Shown: in pieces, positions 11,606 to 23,469 of the stretch
Layout: every line of letters starts with the position of its first letter
Position numbering within the stretch: position 1 is the stretch's first letter
Assembly: GCA_963922205.1 (NCBI GenBank)
Contig: CAWUHX010000418.1
Span: 62,001 to 126,000 of the forward strand
DNA length: 64,000 nt
From: Romanomermis culicivorax
Lineage: Eukaryota > Nematoda > Enoplea > Mermithida > Mermithidae
Direction of reading: 5' to 3'
The notes under the pieces: generated by a model
Seen by the model: only the letters and a program-made list of their open reading frames with translations
Told to the model about the DNA's origin: nothing
The model's database searches: none
Made by a program: the position numbers and the translations under genes

Positions 11606-14600
11606 ACGAGGTGAACCCAGATTAAGGTGCTTTGGATACGATTTTTTAGCATACAACTCCAATGCTTGGTGGTCCTGAACCTACGACTCTTGGCAAGTAG
11701 CAGCGTACCTGCTGCTTTGAACTGCCGACCAATTTCAAATTTATTTTCACTCCTAAAATCCCATATAATTTTCTTTTCTAGGTAGAAAGCAAGCACGTCA
11801 TATTACTCATTTTTTACAGTACTAATTTTTCTAATTTTGCATTTAACAAAAAAGACTACAGTACCCATTTTCATGTTGGAGGGGCATGTACCATGATAGA
11901 GAACCATGAGTGCAAAACTTTCCAATGTCCATTAAAAATTACTCAACGCTTTTCCAGAGAGACCCCTATTCTAAGTTGTTGCATCTTTGCAATTATTCAT
12001 GTGCTGACCGTCGAGGCTCAAGAGGAACGTTGCGGGCCGAGCCGGGCCTAACTTTCAATGTCATATTTTTTCTTCTCTCTTCAAACTAGTTTTTTGAGTG
12101 AAATTCCATGCACTAAATTAAGTGAGGATGATTTTTGTTTTTCATGTAATAAATCTATTTTTTGAACTAGTTTTCAATGCGTATGAAATATATCATCTAG
12201 GATACAAATGAAATCCTTATTGGACAATGAGTCAGGCTTTCAGTCCCAGAAAATAGCAAGGAAAGAATACCCAATTTCAAGCAAATTTGAACCGAACTTT
12301 AACCCTTAACGTCCTGTGTATACAGCGCAGTAAAAATATATAGCCTCAGTACATGCAGCGTATCTCATTTAATTTGTAATGAAAAGCAGTGTCGTTTTTT
12401 TCATTCGATTCGCAAAGTTTTGCGTTTCAAGAGGAACTGCAGATTATGTTTAGTATGCTGTAAAAATCAAAATTTTTGATCGGCACTAAATTTTTTCAGT
12501 TTTTTTATTTTTCGCGCCCGAGGTAGATTTTGTCAAGGTTAATACAATCAAAAAGTGCATCCATTTTTCATCAGATTGCTTTTCATCTCATCGAATTACC
12601 TAGCATTATGTATTTTTGAAAATGTTTGAAAAACTCACATTTTTTTGCTTTTCAGGTTGATTTCAGGTTATTTTGCACAATACCTAAATGAAAAGTGTCA
12701 GAAATTATTGACAATTTATGAATTTTGAGTGACTCCGAGGTATATCCTGTTTCATCTGATCTGTTATCCTTTAAAGTAAACAAACAACAGTTTGCATGCA
12801 GTTTCCATGGACAAAAGTACTCAGGAATAACAACAAAAAATATTGGGTCGATTCAACCCTAAACAGGACGCAAAGGGTAAATCGATCATAATCACGTCAC
12901 AAAAGAAAATTCACAACTTTAAGTTATGTTTCAGAACGAGATCTATTCATTGATATACACTTTATCATGCTTTGATGGGAAAAAAGGTAGATTCAATCGC
13001 AGAAGTCAAACCGCCTGAATGTATCTACCAATCTGCCTACAAATCTACAGTAAGAGATAGTTCACAAGATTTTTTAAACTACCAAATGCTTTTAACTCGA
13101 AAATTTTCATTCCTTAATGAATTTAATTTTTTGCATATGTGCAATGTAGAATAGTTGCTGAGGGAAATTTTTGCTGCAAATGAAGATTCGTGCCCCAATC
13201 AACTTCGTCAATAACTTCTGGTTTAGTGGTCTAGTTTTACTGCAATAATGCATTGCACGGACTAACAATAAGTTTAGAAAGTCACTTATGGCTTCGAGTA
13301 ATTTTTTGGAGGTTCAATAATCTTCTGATAATGATTTTGTTTGGTATTCTGAACAAAAATAGTCATTATTTAGACATTTTATATTTAATTAATCATCGAC
13401 GTTGCTTTGAGATCGGATTTTCAAGTTGCTGAGCAGAAGAAAAAATTTCAGCGAAAATTTAATTATCTTATTAAAAAAATTATGGATCAGGTCTCTGTTG
13501 CAAATACGACTGTTCTCTCAATTCAGACTTTAACATTTTCCTATATTTTTGCTGCTGCTCAAAATTTCATTAATGAACCAACGACCATTGTATAATAAGG
13601 ATGGCGTTTTTTCTGTACACGCCATAAATGATTCACACCGCTTCCACCACTGTTCTGAACTGTAAGTTAAAAGGTCGCGTTCGAGTTTTTTGCTAGTCGG
13701 TACCATATACAATGTTTTTTTTTTCTAAATAAATTTCGTATTTACTTTTTTATACTCAAAACTAGTCTTCCGAGACGGTAAAGTTTTCATACAGTATAAA
13801 TTTAATAGAATATATTTTTTTAGAAAAGTAATAAGCGACTGTTGAAGCATTCCTATGTTTATCGTATGATAATAAAATTGCAAAATTTTGCAAAGCCACA
13901 TGTTACATAAGTCTGTTTTTTATAAAATGCTTCTAAATGGAAAATTAGCAGCCACAAAATTTTCACTTAAAAATAATAATGGCTATGTGAGTAGGCCCAA
14001 AAATTTTCAAGTGTAGCAGGAAATGGCAAAGATAATTAAATAGTATCTGCTTTCCACTTTAATATTTGCAATTATTTCGAGTAAACAGATTATACAAATC
14101 GCTGAGGATAGTCAATACTTTTTTGAGTAAAAAATTCTGAAATGAAAGTGTTGTTTGAAAACGATTTTGATGGCACTAATTTTTATCATTTCCATATCAA
14201 CTAAAAATAGGCTAAATTAATGAAAACAATTGCAAGTCTCAATCATTAATTGTAACAATAAGCGCAGTCTTTCCTCAAAACTCGACGTCAGCAATGAAAG
14301 TTACTCTAAACCACCACCACAATCTGCAGTAGCCTTATCCACAGAAAAATGTTGGATTATCTTGCGAAATACTTCGTTTAATAAATACTTTCACTAAATG
14401 GGCTCTGAAAAAGTGATAAGCAAGTTGAGTTCTTACTGTAGATGCATTGAAAAATTTGAGTAGCAAAAATTTCTCCTCCTACAGCATTTGCATATTTGAG
14501 ACGTCAGCAAGGTGAACTTGATGCAGCCTGTTTTTCCACATTGATCAAATTATTATACCTTCTAAAAATGAGGGATTTGCTGCGTAGACAAATAATAAGC

Positions 14601-15803
14601 TCAAATGCGAATTGACCCATATATAAAATTGTAAATATAGGACGATCTTTATCATAATTTTCCCTAAAAATAAATAATTAATTAATTAAACGCCAATTAA
14701 GCCAATGTGCCGTGGAATGCAATATCATGGACGAGCAAAGTAGGCCGGTCGGTCGGCGATGAGAGAGCATTTTCTAGGACTGGACGAAAATGAAAATAGT
14801 GGTGCATCGATGAGAACAATCCAAGTGTGTATTTTGCATTAGCGGCTCGTATTATTATTATTTACCGTACGACGTATATCGGACGACGATTCTACAGTTT
14901 TCTGCACAATACTGCGATCCAAAACTCTCTTTTCTCTTCTGCCACGCATAGACACACACACGAAACCAGTTTCTACACAAAATCTACAACTACTGCTGAG
15001 CACGCGTACAAACTGTTTTGTAGGCCAAACGAACTTTTGACAACGTCCAAAATTAATAGTAATAAAGTGAAAAACCCCTTTTTTCACCAAGAAACCCTGA
15101 AAAAGGTCATTTCTGGCTGCTTTTTTGAGCTAAATTTTAAGATTCTGAATATGAATTCATATTCATGACTAGATTAACAATTAGTTATCATGATTAATTT
15201 TTTCTACCATTTTTTTAGGTTTCAAAAAAAACATGATATTGTTCCCAAAATAAATATAGTAGGCTCGAATAATACTCTACTGAAATTTCGGACTCACCCT
15301 TAACATGACCATAGCTTCTGCATTTCATGTTAAATTCTTGCCTGTTTTTGAAAATATTTTGCTTTCAAATTCGTCGAATCTGTCTACCAGAAGAACTATT
15401 GAATGCAAGATCCTAACCCAGTCCGTTCTGGTTACTGTAACCTGATACATTATTGGATAATAAACAGTAATTGATATATTTCAAAAGACCATGGTTTGAT
15501 ATTTGCATCGCCTGCCTGTGAATAACTTTTTTATGTGCATTCTCTAAATTACAGTAATTTTGACGATGAAGCTTGATTTATGTTTTGTTTACGAATGCAC
15601 GTATTCGGCAATGAGGATAATTCATTTTAATGAACCAGTTTCTTTTTTTTTATCCAAAATATCCCACATCCTTCCATAATAGATTGTGACATGTTTATAA
15701 GAAATTAACGAAATGGTGGTAAAATCAGTCACTGTTAACGATTGAAGCGACAATATTTTACATGATATATCTTAAAAGTTGGTCATTATTATCAAAAATT
15801 GCA
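11606..15803. other. Intergenic or unresolved 5' region of the LRP gene
   Basis: About 4.2 kb of AT-rich DNA between the first recognised LRP exon and the stop codon of the RPGRIP1L gene. The signal peptide exon of the LRP gene should lie here or be interrupted by it, but I could not recognise it. One MITE copy occupies 12303-12877. The remaining open frames are short and look like chance. Confidence 0.5.
12303..12877 (-). mobile_element. MITE-like element, family with CCCTTAACGTCCTG ends (copy A)
   Basis: A 575-bp segment begins CCCTTAACGTCCTG and ends CAGGACGCAAAGGG, so its ends are imperfect terminal inverted repeats. Shared internal words include a string matching GGGTCGATTCAACCCT and the TGAAAAGCAGTGTC region. 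Related copies lie at 27600-28006 and 44780-45384. No coding capacity. This copy is inverted relative to the other two. Confidence 0.75.
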
Positions 15804-18800
15804 TCAACTTTGCGGCAATGATTTCTGTCGAGGCTTTGGTTTTGGAATGTTTGTTTGCTCTTCTTCTTTTTCTATCGTCCCATCAGTTGTTTGATCTTTC
15901 ACAACATTGTCCTCTAATTTTTCGTAAAACTCGGCAATTTTGTCCCCAGAAACTTCTTTTTGCTCTATGATATTTCCTTTCGACGCATCGATTATCACTT
16001 TTTCTGCTCTTTTCTCCAAAGTTTGTTCGTTCGGCACAAATTTCCAGGTTATGGACAGGTCGAGTGTACCGCTTTCTTGATTATTAACCTTGAAAAATGA
16101 AACAAATACAAAAAAACTTCGACCAAACTTGTGCATCGGCAGATGAAAATTTACGGAAGACAGGCAGACTTGAATCAAAATTTAATCAGCAATCAACCCG
16201 TCAAAAAAAGAAGATAGACCGTTTTAAGTTACTTACTCAAATAAACCAAAACGAGACCTATCGATTGATACCCATTTTGTACCATTTTTGGAGGAAAAAT
16301 TCTGCCCCTCTTTTTGAAAGGGGGTGATCCAGAACTGAGGAAACTACACTACGTTTTGCCACGTGATGGGATTTTTTGTATGGAAAGCATTGACATTGAC
16401 AAAAAACGGTAACAATGCGTGAATTTTCAATCCATGTTAAAATCTCTAGTTCAGGAAAGTGACTTACATCTTTCACAGGAAAGGATCCTCTGATGGGCAT
16501 ATTTTCTGCCAAAGGCGACATATCGACGGAGACAACGCCCAATAAGCTGTCTTTCTCATTGATTGTAGAATCGTCGAAAATGTAGAATTTTAATGTCTTA
16601 ATAGAGATAAAAATCATTGGAGGAAAACGCACAGAAAAATGATTAGCTTACGTAATTTTTCAACAATTCAACCTCTGTAACTTTTTCTCCAACTTTAATT
16701 GGGAAAAATTTGTGGTCTTCGAATTCCGGATCCCGAGAGTTTCTAACAATTTGTGTTTCCAAGTCAGGAAAATCCAAAAAACTATAAACGACATAGGGGG
16801 ATGGTGTCTTGCCTGAAATAAATGCAAAATATAGCAAATGTTGAAGATGAGAACACCTTCTTCTACCTGTGGCAGCATTTTTCAATGCCCGACATCTGTG
16901 TACGTAGATGTGAAGTTCATTGAGCCTATCCAAATCATGATTCACTTTTTGGTCTGCATCGTTGCTCATAAAGCCCAAAGCTTTTAGTCTGGCCTGAAAA
17001 CTGAGCTTTATTAGTTGTGGACTTGGAAGCATGACTTGACTCTATGTTCTCCAAAACGCCACAAGTATCAATAGATACAGGGTGAGGCAAAAAAAACGGT
17101 ACCTGGAATCTGTGAAATTTTCGAGCTTTTAATTCAAAACTAAGAAAACAATATGCAATGATAAAATTCAGCATTGAACAAACAATAGAATTAAATTTAC
17201 AAGAAGAAATTTTCACAGCGCCCTCCAGCCGACATGGCAACAAAAAGCATCCTGATACGAAATTTATCAATAACCGAATTAATACTTTAATCGTCTCAAC
17301 TTTTCTTTTTGAGTAAACTCGGAAATTTTAGGTGTTGACTGCTGGAGTGTCAATAAGAAAGTCTTTTTCATGGGAAAAAAATCATTTGATCCATAGCCGA
17401 CTTTTTAATCAAATGTAACATGCGCTTAGCCCTAATGAGCCACTTGTCTTTGGTGTGGGACTCATTTAAATACATTAACATCATTTTCTTCCAATAACCG
17501 ATTAATGGATCAGTGCGAAATTTTAAGTTTTTGAGCAGCTTTTTGCTCTGACAAGTGGACACCAACTTTATTCTTCAGGCTAATTGCCAATTTGACAGCC
17601 GTTCGAGCCTTTGTTTTCGTTTGAGTGCTTTTTGATCGGCCGCAGCCCACAACTCTATCAATTGATCCAGTTTTATGAATTTTTTCGACCAAAGTGCAAA
17701 TTCCAGAGTACATCGAATTCAGTTCGCGAAAATTGTTGGATATGCATTTGACGCCATACAAGTTGTTCACTAGTTGAAGCACAAACGAGTGGGCCTTCTT
17801 CCCCATAATTAAATCAATTTGCATAAAATTTTGTTGTGACGTCAAAAACTGGTTGCTTTACAATGTGTTAAAACGGCATTAAAGTTCAACTGTGTAAACT
17901 GAAGTTATAACGTAACATATGCAGTACCGTTTTTTGCCTCACCCTGTAGATCTGGTTGAGATATCTTCATAGGCACGTTTTAAAATTATGTATCGTAATT
18001 TTTGACAGATTTATAGTCAGTCAAAAAATTTGGATCAACCTAGCAAAAATACAGTACTTTGTAACTCTTTATGGAATCTTCCAGCGAAGATCCAAACTTG
18101 ATTGTGAATAGTACATTGCCGAATGTTGAACCGATATTCTCAGGCATGATTGCTGTGAAAAATAATTCAAGCGTAGAGATTGGAGTTTTTGACACCCGTA
18201 TTCCCAGATCGGGAATATACGAGTATGGAAGGGTTAAGGAACACCAACTATACCATCTAAATGAATAAGACCACTAATTTCCGTTTTTTGCATCGATAAA
18301 TCTTTCAATTCGATTCTGCCAACGGCCAATGTTCTGTACTTTTCGCCCATCACTTGATGAAATTCCATGGATACGAAGCCCTGTGGGATTATTTACAGTA
18401 AGTCATTAAGTTCTTCCTTTATCACAGCTCACAGTTTGTAAATATCTGACGAATAAATCGGAAGCGGTTATTACATAATAGAATGTATAATCCAAAGCCA
18501 ATCTGAATATGAACTTTGTTGTATGAATTATGACCACTGAACACAACTCACTCTGTCCGACAGACTACGGGTGTAAATTGCAAATCGAAATCGTAAAATT
18601 CTACGGTCAAAAACCAATCTGGCTTTGCAGATTTCATAATCGCCACGGCTTCGTCGCTTAGTGTTACCTTAAAACAGCTTGATGCAGTATTTATCATTCA
18701 TTTTTCGATTAACATACCTTTGTGATTTTCAGGTACAACATAATTTGACCGGGTTCCAAAAAAATTTCCGGCGATTTTGAGGCAGGACTTGTTTGTAAAA

Positions 18801-21800
18801 TTGTCGTTGATTTGTTACCATATGCGATATTTCGAAGTGCAGATTCCAATTTCTAAGAAGAGACAATTCAAAACCTGTGCGCCAAAAATGAACACTATCC
18901 TTTACCTGTATCCTCAAAGACTTCTCATCAAGCAATTGCATGTGCTTGTTGGTTTTGGCCGAAATTTCTTTTTCTTTCAAATCCAGATGATTTCTCAACT
19001 TTTCAATCTTGAAAGTTAAACAGTTGGAAGTGAACAATCTTCCAACTATCAGCCTAAATTATACCTCTAATTCGTACTGTTTACAGATTTGATGCTGCGA
19101 AACCAGCATAGCCCGAACTTTGTCCAATTCGCCACATGTCTCAACATAGGCGGTTTCAAGTTCTTGTAATTTTTGATTGACTTTAGTTACTGTAAGAATC
19201 ATAAATATCTTACCATAAATGATGAAAAAGAATTTTTGGTAATACCGCTCTTCTCGATACTTGTTGGATCATTAGGAAATTGTTCGCCTAATTGCTTTTG
19301 TTGCCTGAGTAAAGCCAAAGCTTCGATTATATCTTCCTCTCTGAAGTCGTGACTCTGAAAATTACATGATCTAGAGGTATGTTTGAGTATATATTCCGAA
19401 CAATGTACTACCAATGTTAAACGACTCAATTTGGCCTTCATGGATTCAGCTTCTAAATTTTGTTTGATCACTTTCGATTCGAGTTGTTTCGTAATTTCTT
19501 CTGCTTTAGTTCGAATCTCTTTGAAAAAATTGCGGTTAAATTAGAAAACACAAAAACAAAACAAAACAAAACAAAACAAAACAAAACAAAACAAAACAAA
19601 ACAAAACAAAACAAAACAAAACAAAAAAATTTATCCAATTTGGCTCACTTATCTCCTGATCCAATTTCTCCATCATTTCCTTCTTCATTGATTCTCCATC
19701 CTTGATTATCGTCTCCAAATGACTAATTTTTGACTGTAGCGTCTTTTCCATCGTACTGTATTCGACGAGGTTGTCCATTTTAAAAACACTTGTTAAAAAT
19801 TATTTAGTGTAAGCATAATTTTTGGAGTAAATCTTAATCGTAACACACTTGTTTTTCAACACTTCGTTCGTTTGTTTAAGAATTTCGTTTTCTCGTTTCA
19901 AATTTTCCAAATCTGCATCATTTTGAGCAGTTTCACGTTTTTCCACACCGAACGATTTCAATTTCAAATTTTCTCGTTCTAAATCATACGAGGCCATTTT
20001 TTCTTTCCGTAAACTTTCCAGACATTGGTTTAGTTCGTTTAAAGCCAGGTCTTTTGTGGATTTCAAAATTTCATACTCCTAAGTCGAAGTAAAATTAAAA
20101 GAGAAACAAGGAAGCGAAAAATTTACTTGTTCCAATTTTTTCAATTTTAGCTGACAGAGCACAAGTTCGGCATTTTTCTCATTCATTTGTTTTTGTAGTT
20201 TGATCGTTTCGATATTTTCACTGACTGCGATCCTAAAATGTTACTTTTTTCTTTCCCAATTCCTTAAATTACTTGAAATTGTTCTTACTTTTGATTGCCG
20301 ATCGTGTCTTCTTTGAGTTTTTCGTATTCGAATTGAAATTTTTGCTCCATTTTGTCGATCTTTAAAGCCATACACTTTTTTTAATATACGAAAAAGTACA
20401 CAAATTTTTTCTCACTTGGCGTTTTAGGTCATTATTTTCCGTTTCCAACGATTGCACATGTGCTTCTAAAAATTCTGTTGATTTGACTCGCCTTTAAAGA
20501 AAGAAACGTAAAATTTAGAACATGAATATTTGAAAAATCCACAGCACCCGTGATGAGGAAGACTTTGAACGCTATGTTCTTCAGGCAGAGGTATTTGCAT
20601 TCGGCGAGTTGCATTCAGCTGAGCAAATTTGGATTTAGAACTTATAATTTTGCTCGATGTCTAGAAAAATTGACAAAAAAATTATGAGAACGAAGTAAAA
20701 AATGTTGAAAGTCGAACTGACTGCGTGGTAGGCATGGCTTCGAACAACATGTGGCTGTTGGGCTTTGATTTGATATGATAAGGACTTGAGCTGGAATATT
20801 GAATTTAAGGAAGTTATGGTTGCATCAAGTCCAACATTTGATCAAAGTTACTGCAATTCTAAACAATACTGATCAAGTGCCAACATAAACGCTACAAAAT
20901 TTCTAGCTTACTTTGTCTTTGAGCAAATTGTTTTCTTTTTCCAGCTGTTTGATACGATCGTCGTCGACTGTGGGGTCTGTGTGATGAGGTTTCAATTTGA
21001 TCAATTGTCCCCTGAGTCTGTAACATTTGGCAAATTGCGTAGATGAGAAAGGAAATATCACGATATCATTCAATTTTTTTCTGATAGATAATTTGTTCCA
21101 TTTCCAAAATTTTATAGTTCAAGAAGCTTGGGTAGTGTTGTGCCTTGAATAATGACTGAACTAATGTTGAAATAGATTAGCCTTGGGATATTTGGTAAAT
21201 ATTCAACTGGAATATTAACTGATAAATAGCTAAGTTTAATAAGGCTAACTAACACAACATATAATATGAAAGTACTAAATAGTACAATAAATAAATAAAT
21301 ATACAAAACAACATGGCTTATATGCTTATACGGAAAACCACGGAATGTTCTAGAACCTTGTTGAATGTAAAAGGAGACACCAGTTGGCAATGGAATCCAA
21401 CATTTTCATGACCGACGAGATTTATTGGAAGATGACTGAAGACCAACTCCACACCAAGATGTGGCGACTGATGTCCAAGACCGACCCTGAACAAGACATC
21501 AGTATAGTTTTCACAAAATTTTACACGAAAACTGTGCAAAGTTTGTGTATTGCTGGTTACCTAGACTGTAGAGCGCAGAAATAAAAAAAGGCTCTATACG
21601 TACATGTTGCTGCAGGAATCCATGCAGTCGAGCAGGAAAATGATTACCATACATGAGACATTATTATCCTTTTGAAGTCCTATGAGCAAAGCTCAATCCA
21701 TGCAATGATGATGAATGATGCACCTCATCTCAGTTATGGATTTTGCCCCAAAGAAGAACCCTGGAAATGCACGTTTGGGCTTTCATGTAATGGTTACTGT

Positions 21801-23469
21801 AGGTTCGGATTCGGTTGTTTGTATTTGACTGTCTCTCATTTTTTGAATTTGAGGTTTACTGATTTGGGTTATTTTCTCAGTAACACTTTTTACATGCTTA
21901 GCTCTATCACCTTAGATTTGCTGCTTCGCCGATTTCGGTTTTGTCCATTTTACATACAACTTGATGAATTGATTTTCATACGGTTACTGTAGCTGAACAA
22001 ATTCAGTTGCTGGTTGTCTCTCTAATCTCTCCTGTTTTTGAGACATTTTTCATTGTGTTCCTGCGTCGATTCGTTCACCCACTCTTTACGTAAGTTGTAG
22101 TAAATTGAGTAAGAAAAATCTAAATTTGTTGCAATTTTGATCCAATTCTAACTCAAATTTGGATACTGCCAAGTTTTTAACTGAACGTAACATTCTAGCA
22201 TAGAGAATCGAGATCAGGTATCCAGTACAACAAAGCCAATTTCGTCAAAAAATTTGTATCAAAGCTGACGACATGCTCAAAATTTGAACTCTTGAGGATG
22301 TGGTCTATATATTCAGATCACATGATCAAGAGGTCAACTTCAGTCCAAGGCCAGTTTTTCCTAAACACCTCATCTCAAAGTTGTTCATATGTAACAATAC
22401 CCACATTGTCAGTTCTGGTTCAAGGCTCATACCATCAGTCGAAGCTTTGTGCATTAAAGTCGATACACCCATCAACTTCAACAGATTTCTATCCCTATGG
22501 ATCAAGAGATTAACTTTGGTCCAGATCAGCTCGAACCCTCTTTTATTTTAAAATATAACACACCAGTGAAGGACAAGACTTTGTGGCACGAATTTTGTTC
22601 ATTTCCTATGCTTGAGCATTGGATTTAGGACACAACTTTTGTTGTCCTAGAAAATTTTTCGTGCTTTTTGTAGACTGATCAATTTCTTAGTTGGCCATCA
22701 GCCAACTTTTTCATAGATATTTAGGTCGACATTTTAGTGGTTGTTGACCAACTTTTGATTGTTAGAGCTCGCCTACTCAGCCGACCTCGACCTTTGCAGT
22801 TCAAAATCCAAGAATTCTGCAGAGCCATTGGTTTGATGTTGGCCCAGATTTGGATAGAATTCCAGGCTCACCTATACTTTCTGCACCCCTTGTACCGACT
22901 TACACAGCCTTTGTCAGCCCTATACTTGTAACATGGATATCTTTTGAGCAGCCCCATATGGGAGGTTACTAGTAAATGATCACTAGTACTAGTAAATGAT
23001 CAACTGTCCACTACTCAGCCTGGGAGACTATGGCCTCTTTTCAGAATTGAAAAACATCTTTGTGGAAAGCACTTTGAGTTTTAAAAGAGTTGCAGCATGC
23101 CATCAACCAATGGGTCATAGGGAACCTCAACGGAAGTCCCAAAAAGGTTGCCCGATGGCTGGAAGAAATACTTTAGGGATCAGGGTGGCTATGTCTGTTG
23201 GTCTAATATTTGTCATCTAGCAGGAATTAATTAAACGCCCCACCTTTTGCATTCCGTCGTTTTCAAATTCAACTCTTGTTTAGAATGGATAAAATCGTCG
23301 TACAATTTTAAAAATTTGTCTTCTAAATCCGGTCTCGTCCATTTGAGGACGTGGGATCGATCAACTGAAATATATTTTGAAAATTTTTTGACGAACAAAG
23401 CACATGAACCTGATAAAGCAAATAATTAAACTTACGTATGAGTCGTTTCCCGACGCCTGCTGAATCCAT
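15804..23469 (-). CDS. mks-5: RPGRIP1L / MKS-5 ciliary transition zone scaffold (complete)
   Basis: Coiled-coil and C2-domain scaffold of the ciliary transition zone. Exons: 23469-23436 (ATG at 23469), 23364-23244, 21017-20912, 20790-20722, 20660-20548, 20491-20416, 20359-20289, 20232-20127, 20078-19849, 19788-19649, 19518-19412, 19354-19246, 19189-19065, 19007-18906, 18852-18718, 18667-18552, 18502-18433, 18380-18254, 18152-18058, 16993-16867, 16812-16652, 16596-16468, 16088-15804. They sum to 2,754 nt, 917 aa plus stop, with every junction in phase. The N-terminal LEDKFLKLYDDF matches the vertebrate LEDRFLRLHDEN motif. A long coiled coil follows, ending KLESALRNIAYG as in RPGRIP1L (KLEAQLKDIAYG). 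The first C2 contains EFYDFDLQFTPVV and the second contains SPYVVYSFLDFPD and FYIFDDS. The C-terminus keeps KPKPRQ and then stops, so the vertebrate C-terminal RPGR-interacting domain is absent. Confidence 0.95.
17078..17946 (-). mobile_element. Degenerate Tc1/mariner-superfamily element
   Basis: The element is flanked by TA on both sides (17076-17077 and 17947-17948). Terminal inverted repeats of about 25 bp begin CAGGGTGAGGCAAAAAA and run through ACGGTAC; the two ends differ in the number of A residues (8 versus 6). At 869 bp it is shorter than an autonomous element of roughly 1.2 kb. It lies inside the RPGRIP1L intron between exons 18152-18058 and 16993-16867. Confidence 0.9.
17370..17845 (-). 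pseudogene. Broken transposase N-terminal DNA-binding region of the mariner-like element
   Basis: The open part (17845-17510) resembles the paired helix-turn-helix region of Tc1/mariner transposases, including KTGSIDRVVGCGRSKS, which corresponds to the usual G-S-x-x-R-x-x-G-x-G-R linker. Downstream, the frame must shift and then meets several stop codons by about 17400. No catalytic DDE/D core is present. It cannot encode a working enzyme. Confidence 0.8.
19552..19627. repeat. (AAAAC)n microsatellite
   Basis: About 15 nearly perfect AAAAC units lie within the short RPGRIP1L intron between exons 19788-19649 and 19518-19412, close to the acceptor of the second. The long Lys/Gln/Thr frame it creates is not a gene. 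Confidence 0.97.
21018..23243. other. Long intron 2 of the RPGRIP1L gene
   Basis: The exons on both sides join directly in phase (AG + A), so no exon is missing. The intron holds a plus-strand open frame at 21384-21584 with no recognisable family, a minus-strand shadow of it, and a short duplication of ACTAGTAAATGATCA at about 22970-22999. It may be an old insertion, but I see no terminal repeats or transposase motifs. Confidence 0.6.

Noticed and set aside
19460..19778. Open frames rich in Lys-Gln-Asn-Thr on plus and Phe-Cys-Leu on minus
   Set aside because: Both are read-through of the (AAAAC)n microsatellite in an RPGRIP1L intron; the true exon on the minus strand stops at 19649.
21384..21992. 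Plus-strand frames in the second RPGRIP1L intron
   Set aside because: No homology is recognised, there is no splice context, and the host exons join directly in phase across them. They may be fragments of an old insertion but cannot be supported as a gene.
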